From the NCBI GenBank assembly GCA_008973525.1, contig WACJ01000132.1:186001-250000 (forward strand): a DNA stretch of 64,000 nt, read 5' to 3'. The position numbers were made by a program, and so were the translations under genes. The DNA comes from Stenopsyche tienmushanensis. Taxonomy: Eukaryota > Arthropoda > Insecta > Trichoptera > Stenopsychidae. The notes under the pieces are model-generated. The model had not been told where the DNA came from and ran no database searches. It saw only the letters and a list, made by a program, of their open reading frames with translations. Shown here in pieces: positions 12,101 to 23,802 of this stretch; within the stretch, counting starts at the first letter, position 1, and each line of letters opens with the position of its first letter.

Positions 12101-12740
12101 AAACATATGTGATATAAATGAATACATTACTTTATCAATAAACAGCTTCTCTGAGACCTTTATTCAAAAATCGGTGAAACTTTTCATTGAATATTCCTAA
12201 TTTTATTTCACAATTGGCGTTGAAATCTTGCGTTTAAAGAAGCATTTCAGTTAATGAATTGATAAAACTTTTGACTAGATATTAATGAAAATCCAGATCT
12301 AAATATCAATAGTGCCAAAAATACGTGCCGTATGGATAACGACATTATGCAAGATTTAGCCGAGACAAATCCAGGTCACTCAGCTTTGAGATTGAAGATG
12401 AAAACTCGTCCAGAACTGATAAATAGGCACATTGCACTTCTGATTTTCATTTGATTCCTGTATTTATAGGATATAAAAACTCCCTATCTTCATTATTTGC
12501 ATCTAAATTGAAGAATTTCTACGACAAAATTTATTAATCAGATGGCAAAATGTAATAGATTCGTATATTTATATAATAAACGGCACGCGTTTTTGGCACT
12601 GCCGATATATTTGAAGACACGTCTATATTCAAATCTGAATTAGATTTCGTTGATTATTACGCGATTAAACTTAATATAGACACAATAGCAATGCACGAAC
12701 GAAAGCTTGCGATTTCAAAGTAAACAATACAAATTAAAGA
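9170..12740. other. gene-poor region downstream of NPRL2
   Basis: AT-rich DNA in which I recognise no gene. The part nearest 12740 is probably the NPRL2 3' UTR. Short open frames (for example 10263-10544 plus) have no family resemblance and unremarkable composition. Confidence 0.4.
12312..12599. repeat. inverted repeat, possible hairpin or MITE ends
   Basis: GTGCCAAAAATACGTGCCGT at 12312-12331 is the inverted match (18 of 20) of ACGGCACGCGTTTTTGGCAC at 12580-12599, about 250 bp apart. It sits just beyond the NPRL2 stop codon, so it may be in that transcript's 3' UTR. It could equally be a small inverted-repeat transposon. Confidence 0.5.
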
Positions 12741-15700
12741 TCATTTCCACAGCATAGACACGCTGCGATCGCGCTCCAATTGTTCCTCTAAAGACGAAAC
12801 AGAAGCACCCGTCTGGCAACACAATTCATCCAACGAAATCAAACCGGTGTGCACCTTATTATTGGACTCGCTTATGCTGCTGCTGCCGTTATCCGAGCCT
12901 TCGTTATTTATTGTAACGGGATACTAAAAAGCGATAAAACATATTCAATTACATACTCTCAACAAATTCATCAATACAAATATAATAAATCCGTTAATAC
13001 CTTGTGTATTCTTCTTATAAGACCTTCTAAAACGCCGAATTGCACGAGCTTCCGCTCGTTTATTCCCAGCGCGTTTGGATTAAACCGTATGCACAAATCT
13101 CTTACGGTTGTACCGTAACTCATCCCGGCGTACATGCAGAATATATTTTTTAACGCGGCCGGATTTCGAGCTATAAATAAAAGCATACAGCGCGATTGAT
13201 CAAACTATTCAACGAACGGATTTAATTTTCATATCAATACATCGTTGAAGACGTACCAGATCTCGAACAATAATCTATGCACTGCCTCTGCAATCCCTTG
13301 CACAGGGCCAACTGTCGCAGCTTTGGCGTCGCACAATAAACGGCGCAATATTGAAATATCGGTATGAGTGTAACGACGCCGTAATAAACTAGATTTTGTA
13401 TGCACGATTTTACGAGATTAGTTTCTACGTCGGCTACTGCGGCTATTTTAGACACGTGATTGAATCCGTCTATATACGGTAAAATCTGCAATATAAAATA
13501 ACGGCGTTAATGTCGGTATGATTGAGTTTTTCATTAACGACTCTTCGGATCTAAATGAAAAACATCTTTTTTAGCACAATAATGATATAATATTATGATA
13601 AGATTATTAAAACGGCCGACTTTGTTTACAAATCCAAATGCTGAATAAACAAAATAGACACCCAGTATTACAGGACAATAACGATAATTTATTATCGTCG
13701 AGCTTGCAACATGAGTAGAGAATCCAAACGACCTCATGGTGAAATATATTTATGCATTTCATTAGCGCGTTTATATATATTTTCAAACAGCCAAACAGTT
13801 AGATAATAACCTGATTTGTTGTAAGATCCCATTGATCAGGCATAAATGTATCGCGATTGAATAAAAACACTGGCACTTGATGGTCCAGAACGGGTGCTGG
13901 ATCAGAACTTACTCCGACCACAGTCAAATGCGTAGTCGTTGTGCCTTCTACAATAATCAATACAAAATGTTAATGCTATAAACATGCTTAAATTACTAAA
14001 ATAAGCATTATCGAGAAAATTTCATCGATACCTGTAAGCGTACACATTTTCTTTGAATTTATATCCTGCATAACTTGCCGCATGAGCATCCCCAATGGTC
14101 CGGCATCTCCCGATATCGATTGCTTCGATAGCCATTCACTCTCCAGTTCCATAGAAAGCTGGTAATTATAAAAACATATTTATTTTAAATTAACACATTA
14201 CATACGGGAAGTATATTTTTATGAATTACATTGTGTATTTTCGCATTATTTGGCTTATGACGATTTGTTAAAACCATTTTTTTTAAATTGAGCGCATTCC
14301 CAATACACAAAATAACCAAAAACTATAGGCAAACGCGCATGAAAGTTCCCGGCGTTAATAAAGAGTTGATTATTCAATCAAAAATATTATATCTAATAAT
14401 AAAAATGAATTGGGTTTTGTTCGTTTGAAATGCGCTGTCATATCGCTCATCAGATTGCGATAAAACTTCGTCCACTTATTGCTAAGGATTCTGCGAGTAA
14501 CATAGGCATTGTCTAATATATAAAAATCAACGTTTGTTTGTCCGTATTTAATGCGCTGCCATACCGTTCATTCGATCGCGATAAAACTTTACCAACTTAT
14601 TGTTTGCACTTTTTTAAATAATATAAGTATAGTACAATTAACTTATAGTAGATCTTATATATAAAAGACAATGTTTGTATGTTTGTTCATATTTATAATA
14701 AAACCAACAAAGTAAAATAAGTACCAGCTAGTTTATGATAAGATCATTGAGATCTTTCATAAAACTGTTCAATATTATATTATTAATATGTTTGTCGCCT
14801 AATGTGGATAGACAGAGTTTCTTAAGGGGCATAAATTTGATAGCAGTCGACAAAATCAAGATGGGATTTATGATTGCCGACATTCTTGGAGGACAGGGCA
14901 CATAAAAAGAAGAAATATGGTGGACATGTATAAAACAATAATTAGCTTAAAATGCTAATTATTTATAAAAATGTTTTTTCCCCTAATCTAACAAATACAG
15001 CTTGCCTTTTTCTATGCCGTTTTTTACACAACAGTTTCCACTATCAAGTATCGACATAGCAACAATTTTATCAGCAATATATCATGTCAAAATTTAACGC
15101 TCAAAGCTCATAAGTTTTACACCGAGAGAACCTTGAAAATCCTATTCATCAACATTGAGAAAGTATTGTCACATATAATACAGCCGTTAGTTTGATAATA
15201 TTCTCATCGTCGTGGTGGACTCGTTAACCACAATAAATCATTAATAGAACTTGTCTAATATGGACAAATTATATATATTTAATAAAAATGACTCACAAAA
15301 TCAGAAGCAAATAAATTGACTTTGTGTTTACATTTTAATATTAATTTGATTCGATCAATCATTCCAATCGGATGATGATAATATAAACACAAAGGATACA
15401 ACTCTTTGTTTTTAATAAAATATACATTGTCACCCCATTGCATTGTTTTTTAATGCGATAATAAGACAACGAATACAAACTCACTAAATATTCGGTCAAC
15501 TTTTTAACGACCGGTTCGTACTGCACGGTCCTAGCCCAGGCGTCGCACACAAAGCACAGATTGAAATAAAATGCATTCCTCGCGTACTTTTTATTATCGA
15601 TCCTCACAGGAAATCCTAGTATCTTCGAATCCAGAAGCGTTCTGAAAATAAAAGCACGAATATAAATGTGTGACGCTGCGAATGATAATACATTAATTCA

Positions 15701-16890
15701 TTCAATGTGGTATTTTTTGCGTATAGTAATTACATCAATTTATTTGACGTATTTGAGCTATATTTTAATACGAATTGTGATACGGTATTCGAGATTCTAT
15801 TATTAAAATTTATCGTGCGCATGTACGACGAAAATATTGAATTTATTGCAATGTTTTGATATGCTGAAAAATTGCAATATGAAAAGTATATTAATGTATT
15901 CGTTTATTTATACCGAGGATTTAAATCGTTCTGGTTAACGACTCTAGCGTTTATATTTGAGTCGGATTGCGTAGTTTTGGCAGAAACGATTTTTTGTCGT
16001 CATGACAATCGTTTTGAATAACATGTTTTTTTAAAAACGAAAATAGTGCCTCAAATATTAATAGTATTGCATGAACATTAGCATATTTTTCTCCGAGATG
16101 TCACAACTACGGTATATAAATATTTGGTATGGCCTTGAAAGCTCAAAGACCTGTTACATATCTGATATACTGCATTCACATTATTATATTTATCACATAC
16201 AGTTATTGTCACTTTACGAGTTTTTAACGAATTTAATGATATTGTTTCTCGATTATTAATCTTGTTAGAAGCTGTGGATAAATGTACTTCTGTGATTCTT
16301 ATTGGAATCAAACTAAGATCATTATGCATGCGATTAGGATTTAAATCTTTGAAGTTTTAAGTCATAAATTTGAATGTTGACAAATGGGGGGCGTGTGCCA
16401 AAAAGGTTAAGGATCGCCCATCAAAATAAACGCGCACGTTTATTTTCCTTCAGTGCGTTAACATCGGGTCCAGAAGCGCTTCATCTCCCGAGCTAAAAAA
16501 AGTTCCAATATCGAATATCTGGTCTGAACGGCGACTACATGTCGCATCGATTCCAGCGTCAGTGTGTATGGCGTAAACGTCAAATTTGTAAACAAATGAA
16601 AAACGAAACCGGAAACGGCAAGGGTCATGGCCGGTTTTGGCCTATCTAAATGAAATAATAGTTGCGACTGACACTGTAAGGGTGCATCTCTGGAGCTGCA
16701 CTTTCGGTATGATGTAGTGACTGACGGTGTCGAAGGTGTCCTTGGAGATGTATCCATCGGGCACTTGACAAGTGATCTTGGGCCCCGCTCGCGGGTGGAA
16801 TTCGCAGAGGAAGAGACAGCGGATGGGCCCTTCGCCCCCCGCCGCGGTTCCTCCTCCAGAGCGCATCGCGACTGAGCGCCTCTGCGCCAA
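12741..16890 (-). CDS. NPRL2: GATOR1 complex subunit NPRL2 (nitrogen permease regulator 2-like)
   Basis: Seven exons join in frame in transcript order 16890-16673, 15641-15485, 14158-14032, 13947-13811, 13485-13257, 13170-13001 and 12923-12741, giving 406 residues (family about 380-410). NPRL2 with NPRL3 and DEPDC5 forms GATOR1, the GTPase-activating complex for RagA/B that restrains TORC1 at the lysosome when amino acids are scarce. Family hallmarks are [96 protein letters not shown] and [13 protein letters not shown]. Introns 1 and 2 exceed 1 kb; four of the others are 77-86 bp or 325 bp. The exon 1 donor is GTCAGT, slightly off consensus but the only one keeping phase. A second in-frame Met at 16866 could also be the start. 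Confidence 0.95.
14443..14640 (+). repeat. two tandem related repeat blocks in NPRL2 intron 2
   Basis: Two successive blocks, near 14443-14490 and 14560-14610, share the pattern GCGCTG(T/C)CATA followed by TTCAT, CGATAAAACTT and a CCAACTTATTG-type end. They resemble a block in 54883-54930 and its inverted form at 8886-8946, so they belong to one dispersed, non-coding family. Confidence 0.5.
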
Positions 16891-17033
16891 CCGCCGTACT
16901 GAACTCGCCTACTATACAATCGGCCAAACGCCGTTCAAATCACTCTTCGCCAGTGGTTATCAATTTCCATCCGCTAATAATAAATATATTTATTTTTTGC
17001 GGCCCGCACATTTTACTTCATCATTTTATTTAA

Positions 17034-18198
17034 CCCTTTGGGCTCCAATATTTTTCCATAAAAGTTCCCACCAACTCCAAGCCATTTTTTGCGTATTTCT
17101 TAAAAAAAATGTTTGTATGGAATAAAATTAAAAAAATAGGGGTTTATGTATAAAAAAATAGTATTTTGTTAGGCACGACGTTTATTAAGTATATTAGGCA
17201 TTTTATTACGTTTATTAATTTTTGTAATCATGTAATATATGATATTTTTTGGAGCAATCTTCATAATGAAGCGTTGGTTTCCTTTCGTATGTGTCACAAA
17301 AATATAGCGTTCGTTTTCATCCTTTTTCATCAACAATTCTCAGCGATTTTTTTTACGATTTATTGACTTTCTATTTTCTTTAATTTTATACTCCTTGATA
17401 AAAATAGAGTTCACAATCGATGTTTCAAAACCCCAAAAAAATAACTTCTTCCACCACTTCAGTCTTTCGCATGAAACAATATGATATTGCGTACTAATCT
17501 GCCGTGTCCACCTCGTTAATATTTTTAATGTAATCTAAAATAACTACTGGCTTGTTTATTCGCTCATCTTGATTAGATTGGTATGGAGTAGTCCTTGCTA
17601 TTCTTCTCATTTATTGGGAAGTTGACGTTTGCTTTATACTGAGCATTGTAACTTTTATTTTGTCTCGCCAAACTATCTTTCATCCCACAGCTAATCTTGT
17701 TTCTTTTATATAATTAGGTAAACCCTTTCTGTAGGTCATTATCCTGCCAGTAAGAAAACGTTTCCTTTATGAGAGTTCTCCAGCAAGAGTTAGATTGGTT
17801 TAAAACCTATCCGTAAATATATTATAGCCTTTTATGTCTTAGTTCGCCTGTTGTAGATTATTAAAAAGGTGTAGAACAAAAAACTAATGTACGAACGAAA
17901 CGTAAAAAGTATACGAGCCACAACTCGACGCAGATTATTGTTTTATGTTCTTTACCTGCACCGATTCATTTCCTCTGAACCAATATTTTTTTTTCATATT
18001 CCCGATGACAAATTAATGGTCAGAAAATAAGATGGTATTTTTAGAGTATTCACTCGATTCTTACATTCAAAAAAATACCAAAATCTTATTTGAAGTTCAC
18101 AAAAACTGCCCGAGAAAAAACCGGCTACACGTAGTGGCCATAGGAGTTGGTGGGAAAAAATCTTCGGCCACAACGTGTGGCCATAGGAGTTGTAAGGG
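17034..18198 (-). mobile_element. piggyBac element, defective
   Basis: Flanked on both sides by TTAA (17030-17033 and 18199-18202), the piggyBac target. Ends begin CCCTT on each side, and an exact 14-bp subterminal inverted repeat TTCCCACCAACTCC (17065-17078) pairs with 18143-18156. Minus-strand translation shows the transposase region RKGLPNYIKETR, then KPVVILDYIKNINEVDTADQ-like sequence and KWWKKLFFWGFETSIVNS in shifted frames, matching the DDE_Tnp_1_7 family. Stops and frameshifts make it inactive, and at 1.17 kb it is about half the length of an autonomous element. It lies immediately upstream of NPRL2. Confidence 0.85.
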
Positions 18199-18204
18199 TT
18201 AATA

Positions 18205-18496
18205 ATAATAATTTTATTAACTCTTTCCGTCTCTTCTTCACTTTATGGAATCGTGCATTGTTCCTGATTAATTCTCGACGTTTGATTCTCATTTTTTTGT
18301 TCATCCTTTCCAATTGCTGACAATACATATCTGCAGGTATTGTTTTGTCAGATTTCATAAATTTATAATGAATACTTCCTTTAATATCCCACCAAACACA
18401 CAAAAGAATCTTGCGGGTCGTCAATCCAGGCTTCGGAGTCGGGATCTTCCCTATACATTTTAAATGCTCTTGGGCTGTCGACCACGGTGAATGCAT
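18205..18496 (-). pseudogene. mariner transposase fragment (catalytic-core part)
   Basis: Minus-strand translation reads GLTTRKILLCVWWDIKGSIH, then ADMYCQQLERMNKKMRIKRR and ELIRNNARFH, corresponding to the segment around the second catalytic aspartate (WWD) of a mariner transposase. Neither end of the element is preserved: one side meets the TTAA of the piggyBac element, the other meets the element at 18519. No matching other half is visible on the far side of the piggyBac insertion. Confidence 0.85.
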
Positions 18497-18518
18497 CCTC
18501 TACGATAGATCTTCGATA

Positions 18519-19302
18519 CACTCAGACCTCTTTTTGTGCGATTTCGAAGTTATGCAGTTTTTTTAAAGCATTTTTTTTCATTTCATAAAGAGTATTTGGA
18601 TAAAATAGGAAATAAATTATCAACACTAACCGAAATTTGGAAAAAAATTATAATTTGGGACTAGTAAATCATATTGCAACTACTATCGCTGAATCAAGCC
18701 CTTTATTCTGATTTAGATTTTTGAAAAAAAAAATCGTTTCTTTGCATTCCAATGTTTCGACCTTTAAAAATATATACTCCAAAAGAATTTCCAAAATTCC
18801 AACTACTTATGGAGTTATAGATATTTTAGTGACGCGGCAACTTGGCCGGTCTTACCATAATGAAATCTTTTAACGCGTTTATCTCGAAACTACTTTTTTC
18901 AACGCCTATTCCTACCAGATTTATGTCAATTTTTTTTTAACTGTTTAAAACTGACAAAATAAGGCCAAAAAATAACAAAAAAAGAATTTATTTTTAAACA
19001 GTCGCCATTTTGTGTTTTTTTTAGTTAGGGACTATAGTGACATCTTTACTTTATGAATTATATTATTTGAAAGAGAAAATCTACACAGAATAATGATGAC
19101 ATTGACACTGGGTAAACTATTTCTTCCGAAGAATCGTCTTGCCTTATTTTTTTGTGCGATTTTGGATATATTTTATATAGCTGTTTCAAAGTTATGCTGT
19201 TTTTAAAATCCATGGAACGCATCTTCACTTTTTCTATATAAGTCATAGCTTTTTTGTGCGATTTTCGGCAGAACGCATCCACCGCACAAAAAAGGTTTAA
19301 GT
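18519..19302. mobile_element. non-coding inverted-repeat element
   Basis: Left end CACTCAGACCTCTTTTTGTG and right end CCGCACAAAAAAGGTTTAAG are imperfect inverted repeats of about 22 bp. The motif TTTTTGTGCGATTT recurs inside near 18535, 19150 and 19255, and TTCGAAGTTATGC resembles the MITE at 9006-9169. No transposase remains. Boundaries are approximate and no clear target duplication is seen. Confidence 0.5.
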
Positions 19303-19947
19303 GTATTTAATCGAGGATCCAGTTTCGAGTTTTCCAGTTCTAGGGGCGTTTTCAACCAACAGTTACCAGATTTAAATTTCATTTTTATTTTACTTTAATT
19401 TATTTTTTGCCGTGATTGTTTCTCCAGATTTCAGTAATTCAAAATTAATTATACCGCATGTCCCAATATAAACAAAATAGGACCTTTTTCGTATTAAGAC
19501 TTAGTTTAGGGGTTGTATTTGGTATCTACTGAACTTCATAACATTTTCGTTATAAACTAAGTGTGATTATTTCACTTTTGTGTATTTATTTATTTAAAAA
19601 TGATTACTAATAGGACAAATTGTTTACGATTGACTCATTGTTTGGGTATAATAACCGTATAATCGGTAGTATATTTTATTTTAGCTTCATTGTTGTCTCT
19701 TAGCAACAAATACATTATCATTTAAAATTCATGTGCATTTACATACTCGCGTAAAAAAAACGCCCACACAATTAAAATGATATGCAGGCTTTGTAGTTTA
19801 GCAAACTATTTATGTTTTTATACCGATTGTAAAAAAATCTAAAATAAAAGCAAATGATAATATTGTAATATATGAAATGTATACTTATGAAAATTCGTCA
19901 TTGAGTGACTAGCAATAAGCACATTCTTTGATATTACATAGTATCAA
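19303..19947. other. AT-rich spacer, no feature seen
   Basis: No gene or repeat recognisable. Confidence 0.3.
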
Positions 19948-20790
19948 ATGAAAATTCGGAATTTCAGTTAGTCAAAGATCGTCCATGATTAAGAAAGCAG
20001 AGTGAGAGCAGGTAGAGAAAGTAGGGAGAAATCTAAATAACTAAAAAATAGAACAAAAAAAAATGTGTGCGCGAACAAGCAGACATGATAAGCCTTTCAA
20101 AAAATGCTGTATATCGCATATTGACTGAAAATTTGGACACGAGAAAGCTGTGCGCAGGATAGGTCCCGCGTTTGCACACAATATAACGAAAACAGCGTCG
20201 TGATTATGTTTCAAGCGTGTGTTTGGCGATATTGCATAGCAATAATGCATCAATTCATGATGAAACATCACTTTTGAGTCTATCAATTCACATCTGAGAC
20301 AAAGGAACACGGAGACCCCCTATTGACCCAGACTGTTATCTCTGAACGTTCAACAAAAGTGCAATAAAATAGCAATATAAATTAGTAAGATAAATAAATA
20401 TATAGTTTTTATGAGTGGGGGAAGTCTAGACTCGTTCGCGACCTCGTTTGATACGGGCCACCTATGTAAGTTAGCCTCTGAGAGGGGGCTTTCGTGATCG
20501 TATAGATGACCCCCGCTTAAATACCGCAAAATGTCCTAAAAGAGGACGGAGTGGCCACAAGGTTTGTATCCAACCGGTCCACTTTTCGGACCAGTGTTCG
20601 ACTCAATTTTTAAGCGATAACGAAGAAAAGAGGGATTAGACAACTTTGTATTTATTATAAAAACGGACAGAGTTAATCAGTGTTGATTTATGTAGAGTAA
20701 AATGGTCAATTAAAATAAAAACCATGTGCAACTCTCGACCGATATTTTGCGTTTTACGCCTCAAGCCCAGTTGCGCTTGTTACGGCTCTG
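19948..20790 (+). mobile_element. composite mariner remnant, copy A
   Basis: Starts with a block shared with copy F at 36186 (GAAAATTCGGAATTT, AAAGATCGTCC, AAGTAGGGAGAAATCTAAA). A mellifera-type mariner transposase follows in broken frames: NAVYRILTENLDTRKLCA near 20105-20155, CLAILHSN near 20220-20245 and a DET core near 20252. The transposase homology then stops, and a family-specific non-coding tail follows, ending TGCAACTCTCGACC...CCCAGTTGCGC near 20780. One of seven related copies in the window. Confidence 0.75.
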
Positions 20791-21895
20791 CCAAATTGCT
20801 CCTACTAAGATGTCTGTATCTTTCATTTGCATATGGCGTTGAAATTCTCACTTTCGAATTCCGAACGTTCATGTGATACGCTCCAATAACAATAATCCAT
20901 ATCACATTGAAAAGCATATTTTTATAAATACCTCAATGCATTTTCATGGCGTACAAACGATATATCTTGATGATTGCTATTCAAATAAATCAACAGTTGC
21001 AAAATAGCTAAATCATTACTTTTTATATCATAGTCAACTTTTAATATAGTCAAAACAAGTTCGACCTTCGCGCCAAAAACAAAATCGTCAACAACATATA
21101 ATGCACGCAATAATAGCCATTTTTTTGTAAAAACTCAACGCGTTAAATACCGGTCGTAATTATGCGATCTTTACATAAGAAAATAACATTAAAAAAAACT
21201 CTATAAATTTGTTCGATATGGCATGACGGCGTCTACTTTTCGCCTTGTCGGTCATGCATGAAAAATATTGTGTTTAGAGTCTAAACTTTAGACAATGGTC
21301 AATAAAAAAAAGCAGATAAACATCTTCCTTGACTTATTTGTTCGAGTATCTACTCGTGGAAAAATTATAGCTTCGGTTATAAATAGCCTTTGCTAATAGC
21401 ATACTTCATAATGCATTCCATTTGCATCGCACTATGATAATTAATGGATTTATGCACTGTAGCGTCGACGCTTACACGTGTCGTTAGACTATATTCCGAC
21501 ACGTGTAAGATCTTACTTCGATTAATTTGTAAACAAATTGAACGACCTTTCTTGCATTAGACGAGCTCCGAACATGTGCATCAGGTCTGAAATAGATTTG
21601 GCAAATAGTTTGTCGTCTAAAATAGAAATTGCATTCATAGTGCATCAGATTTGAAACCTGTGGTAGTACTCCGAGATTCAATTGAAAACCTTGGCCATGA
21701 ATTATAAAATAACTGACTATTCGCTCGCATATCAATTCCTAGTGGGCTTCCTCAATTATATTGACGTCAGTAAACTAGGCAACTCGTTGTCCCAGGCCAA
21801 TATTACATGAAATAGTTTAAATTATTATACATTTCTTCGTTAACTTCAAATCATCTAATCTTCCTCTGATCGGAATTATCTTTAAGTTCATATTA
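20791..21895. other. AT-rich spacer, no feature seen
   Basis: No gene, repeat boundary or RNA recognised. Minus-strand open frames at 20922-21110 and 21484-21735 have no recognisable content. Confidence 0.3.
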
Positions 21896-22542
21896 CAGCA
21901 GATCCATGGTAATCCGACAAACGTTTTGAAAGGCAGCGTTGGATTGTCCAATTTATCCTCGACCCCTTATAGTCCGGAACTTTTTGGAATGGAGTACTTG
22001 TAATCCGATAAACGATGATATATATATAGATAATACAAAATTTCATATTATAGAATTAACGTCATAGATAAAAAAATAAACTTTTACTGTCATCAAACGT
22101 ATTTCATGATGATTTTGAAGCGTTTTAACTATCCCTTGCTAGCTACAAAATATCATTGTAAAACCACTTCGCTTGCATGGCCAATATGGGCCCAGAAATA
22201 GGTGTTTGCCTATTTCTTTCCTGACAAAACCATATATACAAAGCGTCTTCCATTTTTGGATGTTTAGCTTTCTTGAAAGTTTGCCTTTTATCAGATCCAC
22301 AATCAATGGTGGAGATGAACATTTGAATGTTCTCGCGGTTCTTTTTTGTGTCATAAATTGTGGATCGTCCTACGCTATACTCACTTGCCAACTTACAAAT
22401 GGATTCAGGCGATCCAGAATCACACTTATGCATTTTTTACATTGAGGAAGCTTTACAGTATATATGTATTATACTTGTATTGAGATGTCGGACTACAGGG
22501 GGCGCCGGATTAGATTGGGGCTGAATTACCGCGAGTTTGCTG
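21896..22542 (-). mobile_element. pogo/Tigger-type element, internally deleted
   Basis: Flanked by TA on both sides (21894-21895 and 22543-22544), the pogo target. Terminal sequences CAGCAGATCCATGGTAATCC and, inverted, CAGCAAACTCGCGGTAATTC share CAGCA and GGTAAT at the same spacing. The minus strand at 22433-22143 encodes a CENP-B/jerky-type helix-turn-helix: ESICKLASEYSVGRSTIYDT, KKNRENIQMFISTIDCGSDK and EDALYIWFCQERNRQTPISG, continuing to ILAMQAKWF. The DDE domain is absent, so this is a non-autonomous derivative. No start is supported and the frame is open only over about 96 residues. Confidence 0.85.
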
Positions 22543-22680
22543 TATATATTGTATTTATCACTTATTAAAATTATGTTTTTATAATACATGAAAATTCCCT
22601 ATGTACAGCAAAATAGCATAACTTAATTATATTCGGCGCTACATTCCAATCAGGGCCATAATAAGGTAGTGGCTAAACAG

Positions 22681-23100
22681 GCGCAACTGGGCTTGGGGTG
22701 CAAAATGCAGAATACCAATCATTCGCCATGTTACCGGCCCGAAAAGCGGACCGATCGGACACACAGATCTTATGGCCACCCCGTCCTCTATATTCAGTGA
22801 TAAATGCCTATCCGGGGCCTTCTATGATCTGTACGACCATGGAAGTCCCCTCAGAGGCTAATTACATAGGTGGCTCGTGGCAAATGAAGTCGCGAACGAG
22901 TTTAGACTCGAGTTTAAACAGCTCGGGTAGATGGAAGATAATTTGTATAAACAAAAACAAATAAACAGCTCGGGTAATTTGTTCCATTGTGAGCAAACGC
23001 GGCACCCATCTTGCGCACAGCTTTCTCATGTCGAAATTTTCTATCAATGTACGATGTACATCCTTTTATGAAAGGCTTGCCATGTCTGCTAGCTCAAGCC
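22681..23100 (-). mobile_element. composite mariner remnant, copy B
   Basis: Begins with GCGCAACTGGGCTTGGGG (the inverted tail end of the family), continues through the shared GGCCCGAAAAGCGGACCGAT and CATGGAAGTCCCCTCAGAGG blocks, and ends in minus-strand transposase MIENFDMRKLCARWVPRLLT at about 23047-22985. A 20-odd-bp direct repeat around AAACAGCTCGGGTA (22916 and 22964) marks a rearranged junction between tail and transposase parts. Confidence 0.75.
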
Positions 23101-23255
23101 CTTACATTGCTTACACACACTTATTAATCGGACTGAGACCTTTAAAATAAAAGTATTGTATCACTTAACGATAATCAAACAGACCGGGCGATAAAGAAAC
23201 TCCCTAATCCAAATATACTTTTAATCCCTTAAAGAGGTAAGACACAGAGTTGTGT

Positions 23256-23511
23256 CCGAATTCCAGTGATTCGGAAAGAGCATTCTTACACATTGAGCTC
23301 GGAGACAGACAAAAACACCTTGAGGCAAATATCTTTCAGGTCGGAGATTAAGAATGGGAAACAGAGACAAAGAGAGTATCTTGCGTACAGCATACGATTG
23401 TTTATGGTTACTTGAAGAAATTACCGAATATTATGTGCTATCAACAGTGTTTATTTATTTATATACAAGTTTCATACACGCTACGGTGCTCCTGATTGAT
23501 AAATAGATTTA
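23256..23511 (+). repeat. dispersed repeat T, copy 1
   Basis: Similar along its length to 27001-27292 in the same orientation: GAATTCCAGTGATT, AGAACATTCTTACAC/GTTGAGCTCGG-type sequence, GTGTGCTATC(G/A)ACAGTGTTTATTT and TTCATACACGCT. It has no coding content I recognise. It could be a solo LTR or a LINE 5' end; no target duplication was found. Confidence 0.6.
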
Positions 23512-23669
23512 AACGCATAATTCAGTTATGTACTTCTTAAACTCCAAATTTAATGGAAATAAATTTTTAAAAACTGAATTTTGCCACTAAAAACGTATTT
23601 TTCGTTTAAATATCCAGTCCCCTGACATAGACAATATTCTGCAATGAGCAATGAAACTATTTTTTGTTC

Positions 23670-23672
<3 letters not shown>

Positions 23673-23718
<46 letters not shown>
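23673..23718. repeat. (TA)n microsatellite
   Basis: An uninterrupted TA dinucleotide run of about 46 bp, directly followed by a SINE-like tail fragment. Confidence 0.9.
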
Positions 23719-23720
<2 letters not shown>

Positions 23721-23721
23721 C

Positions 23722-23802
23722 AAATTTCCTATGAATGGATATTGAAGAGGCCCATAGTTCTGTAGTGGACTGTTAGTGGCTGCACTATGATGATGATGAT
23801 GA
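23722..23802 (+). repeat. SINE-like family S, 3' tail fragment
   Basis: Matches the 3' end of family S (ATGAATGGATATTGAAGAGG, CTGTAGTGGACTGTTAGTGG) and ends in (GAT)n. It is 5'-truncated, as is usual for target-primed retroposons. Confidence 0.75.

Noticed and set aside
16458..17125. Several open frames overlapping the NPRL2 start (16458-16919 minus, 16646-16927 minus, 16772-17125 plus)
   Set aside because: They are other frames or the antisense of the GC-rich NPRL2 first exon; only 16890-16673 matches the family and splices in phase.
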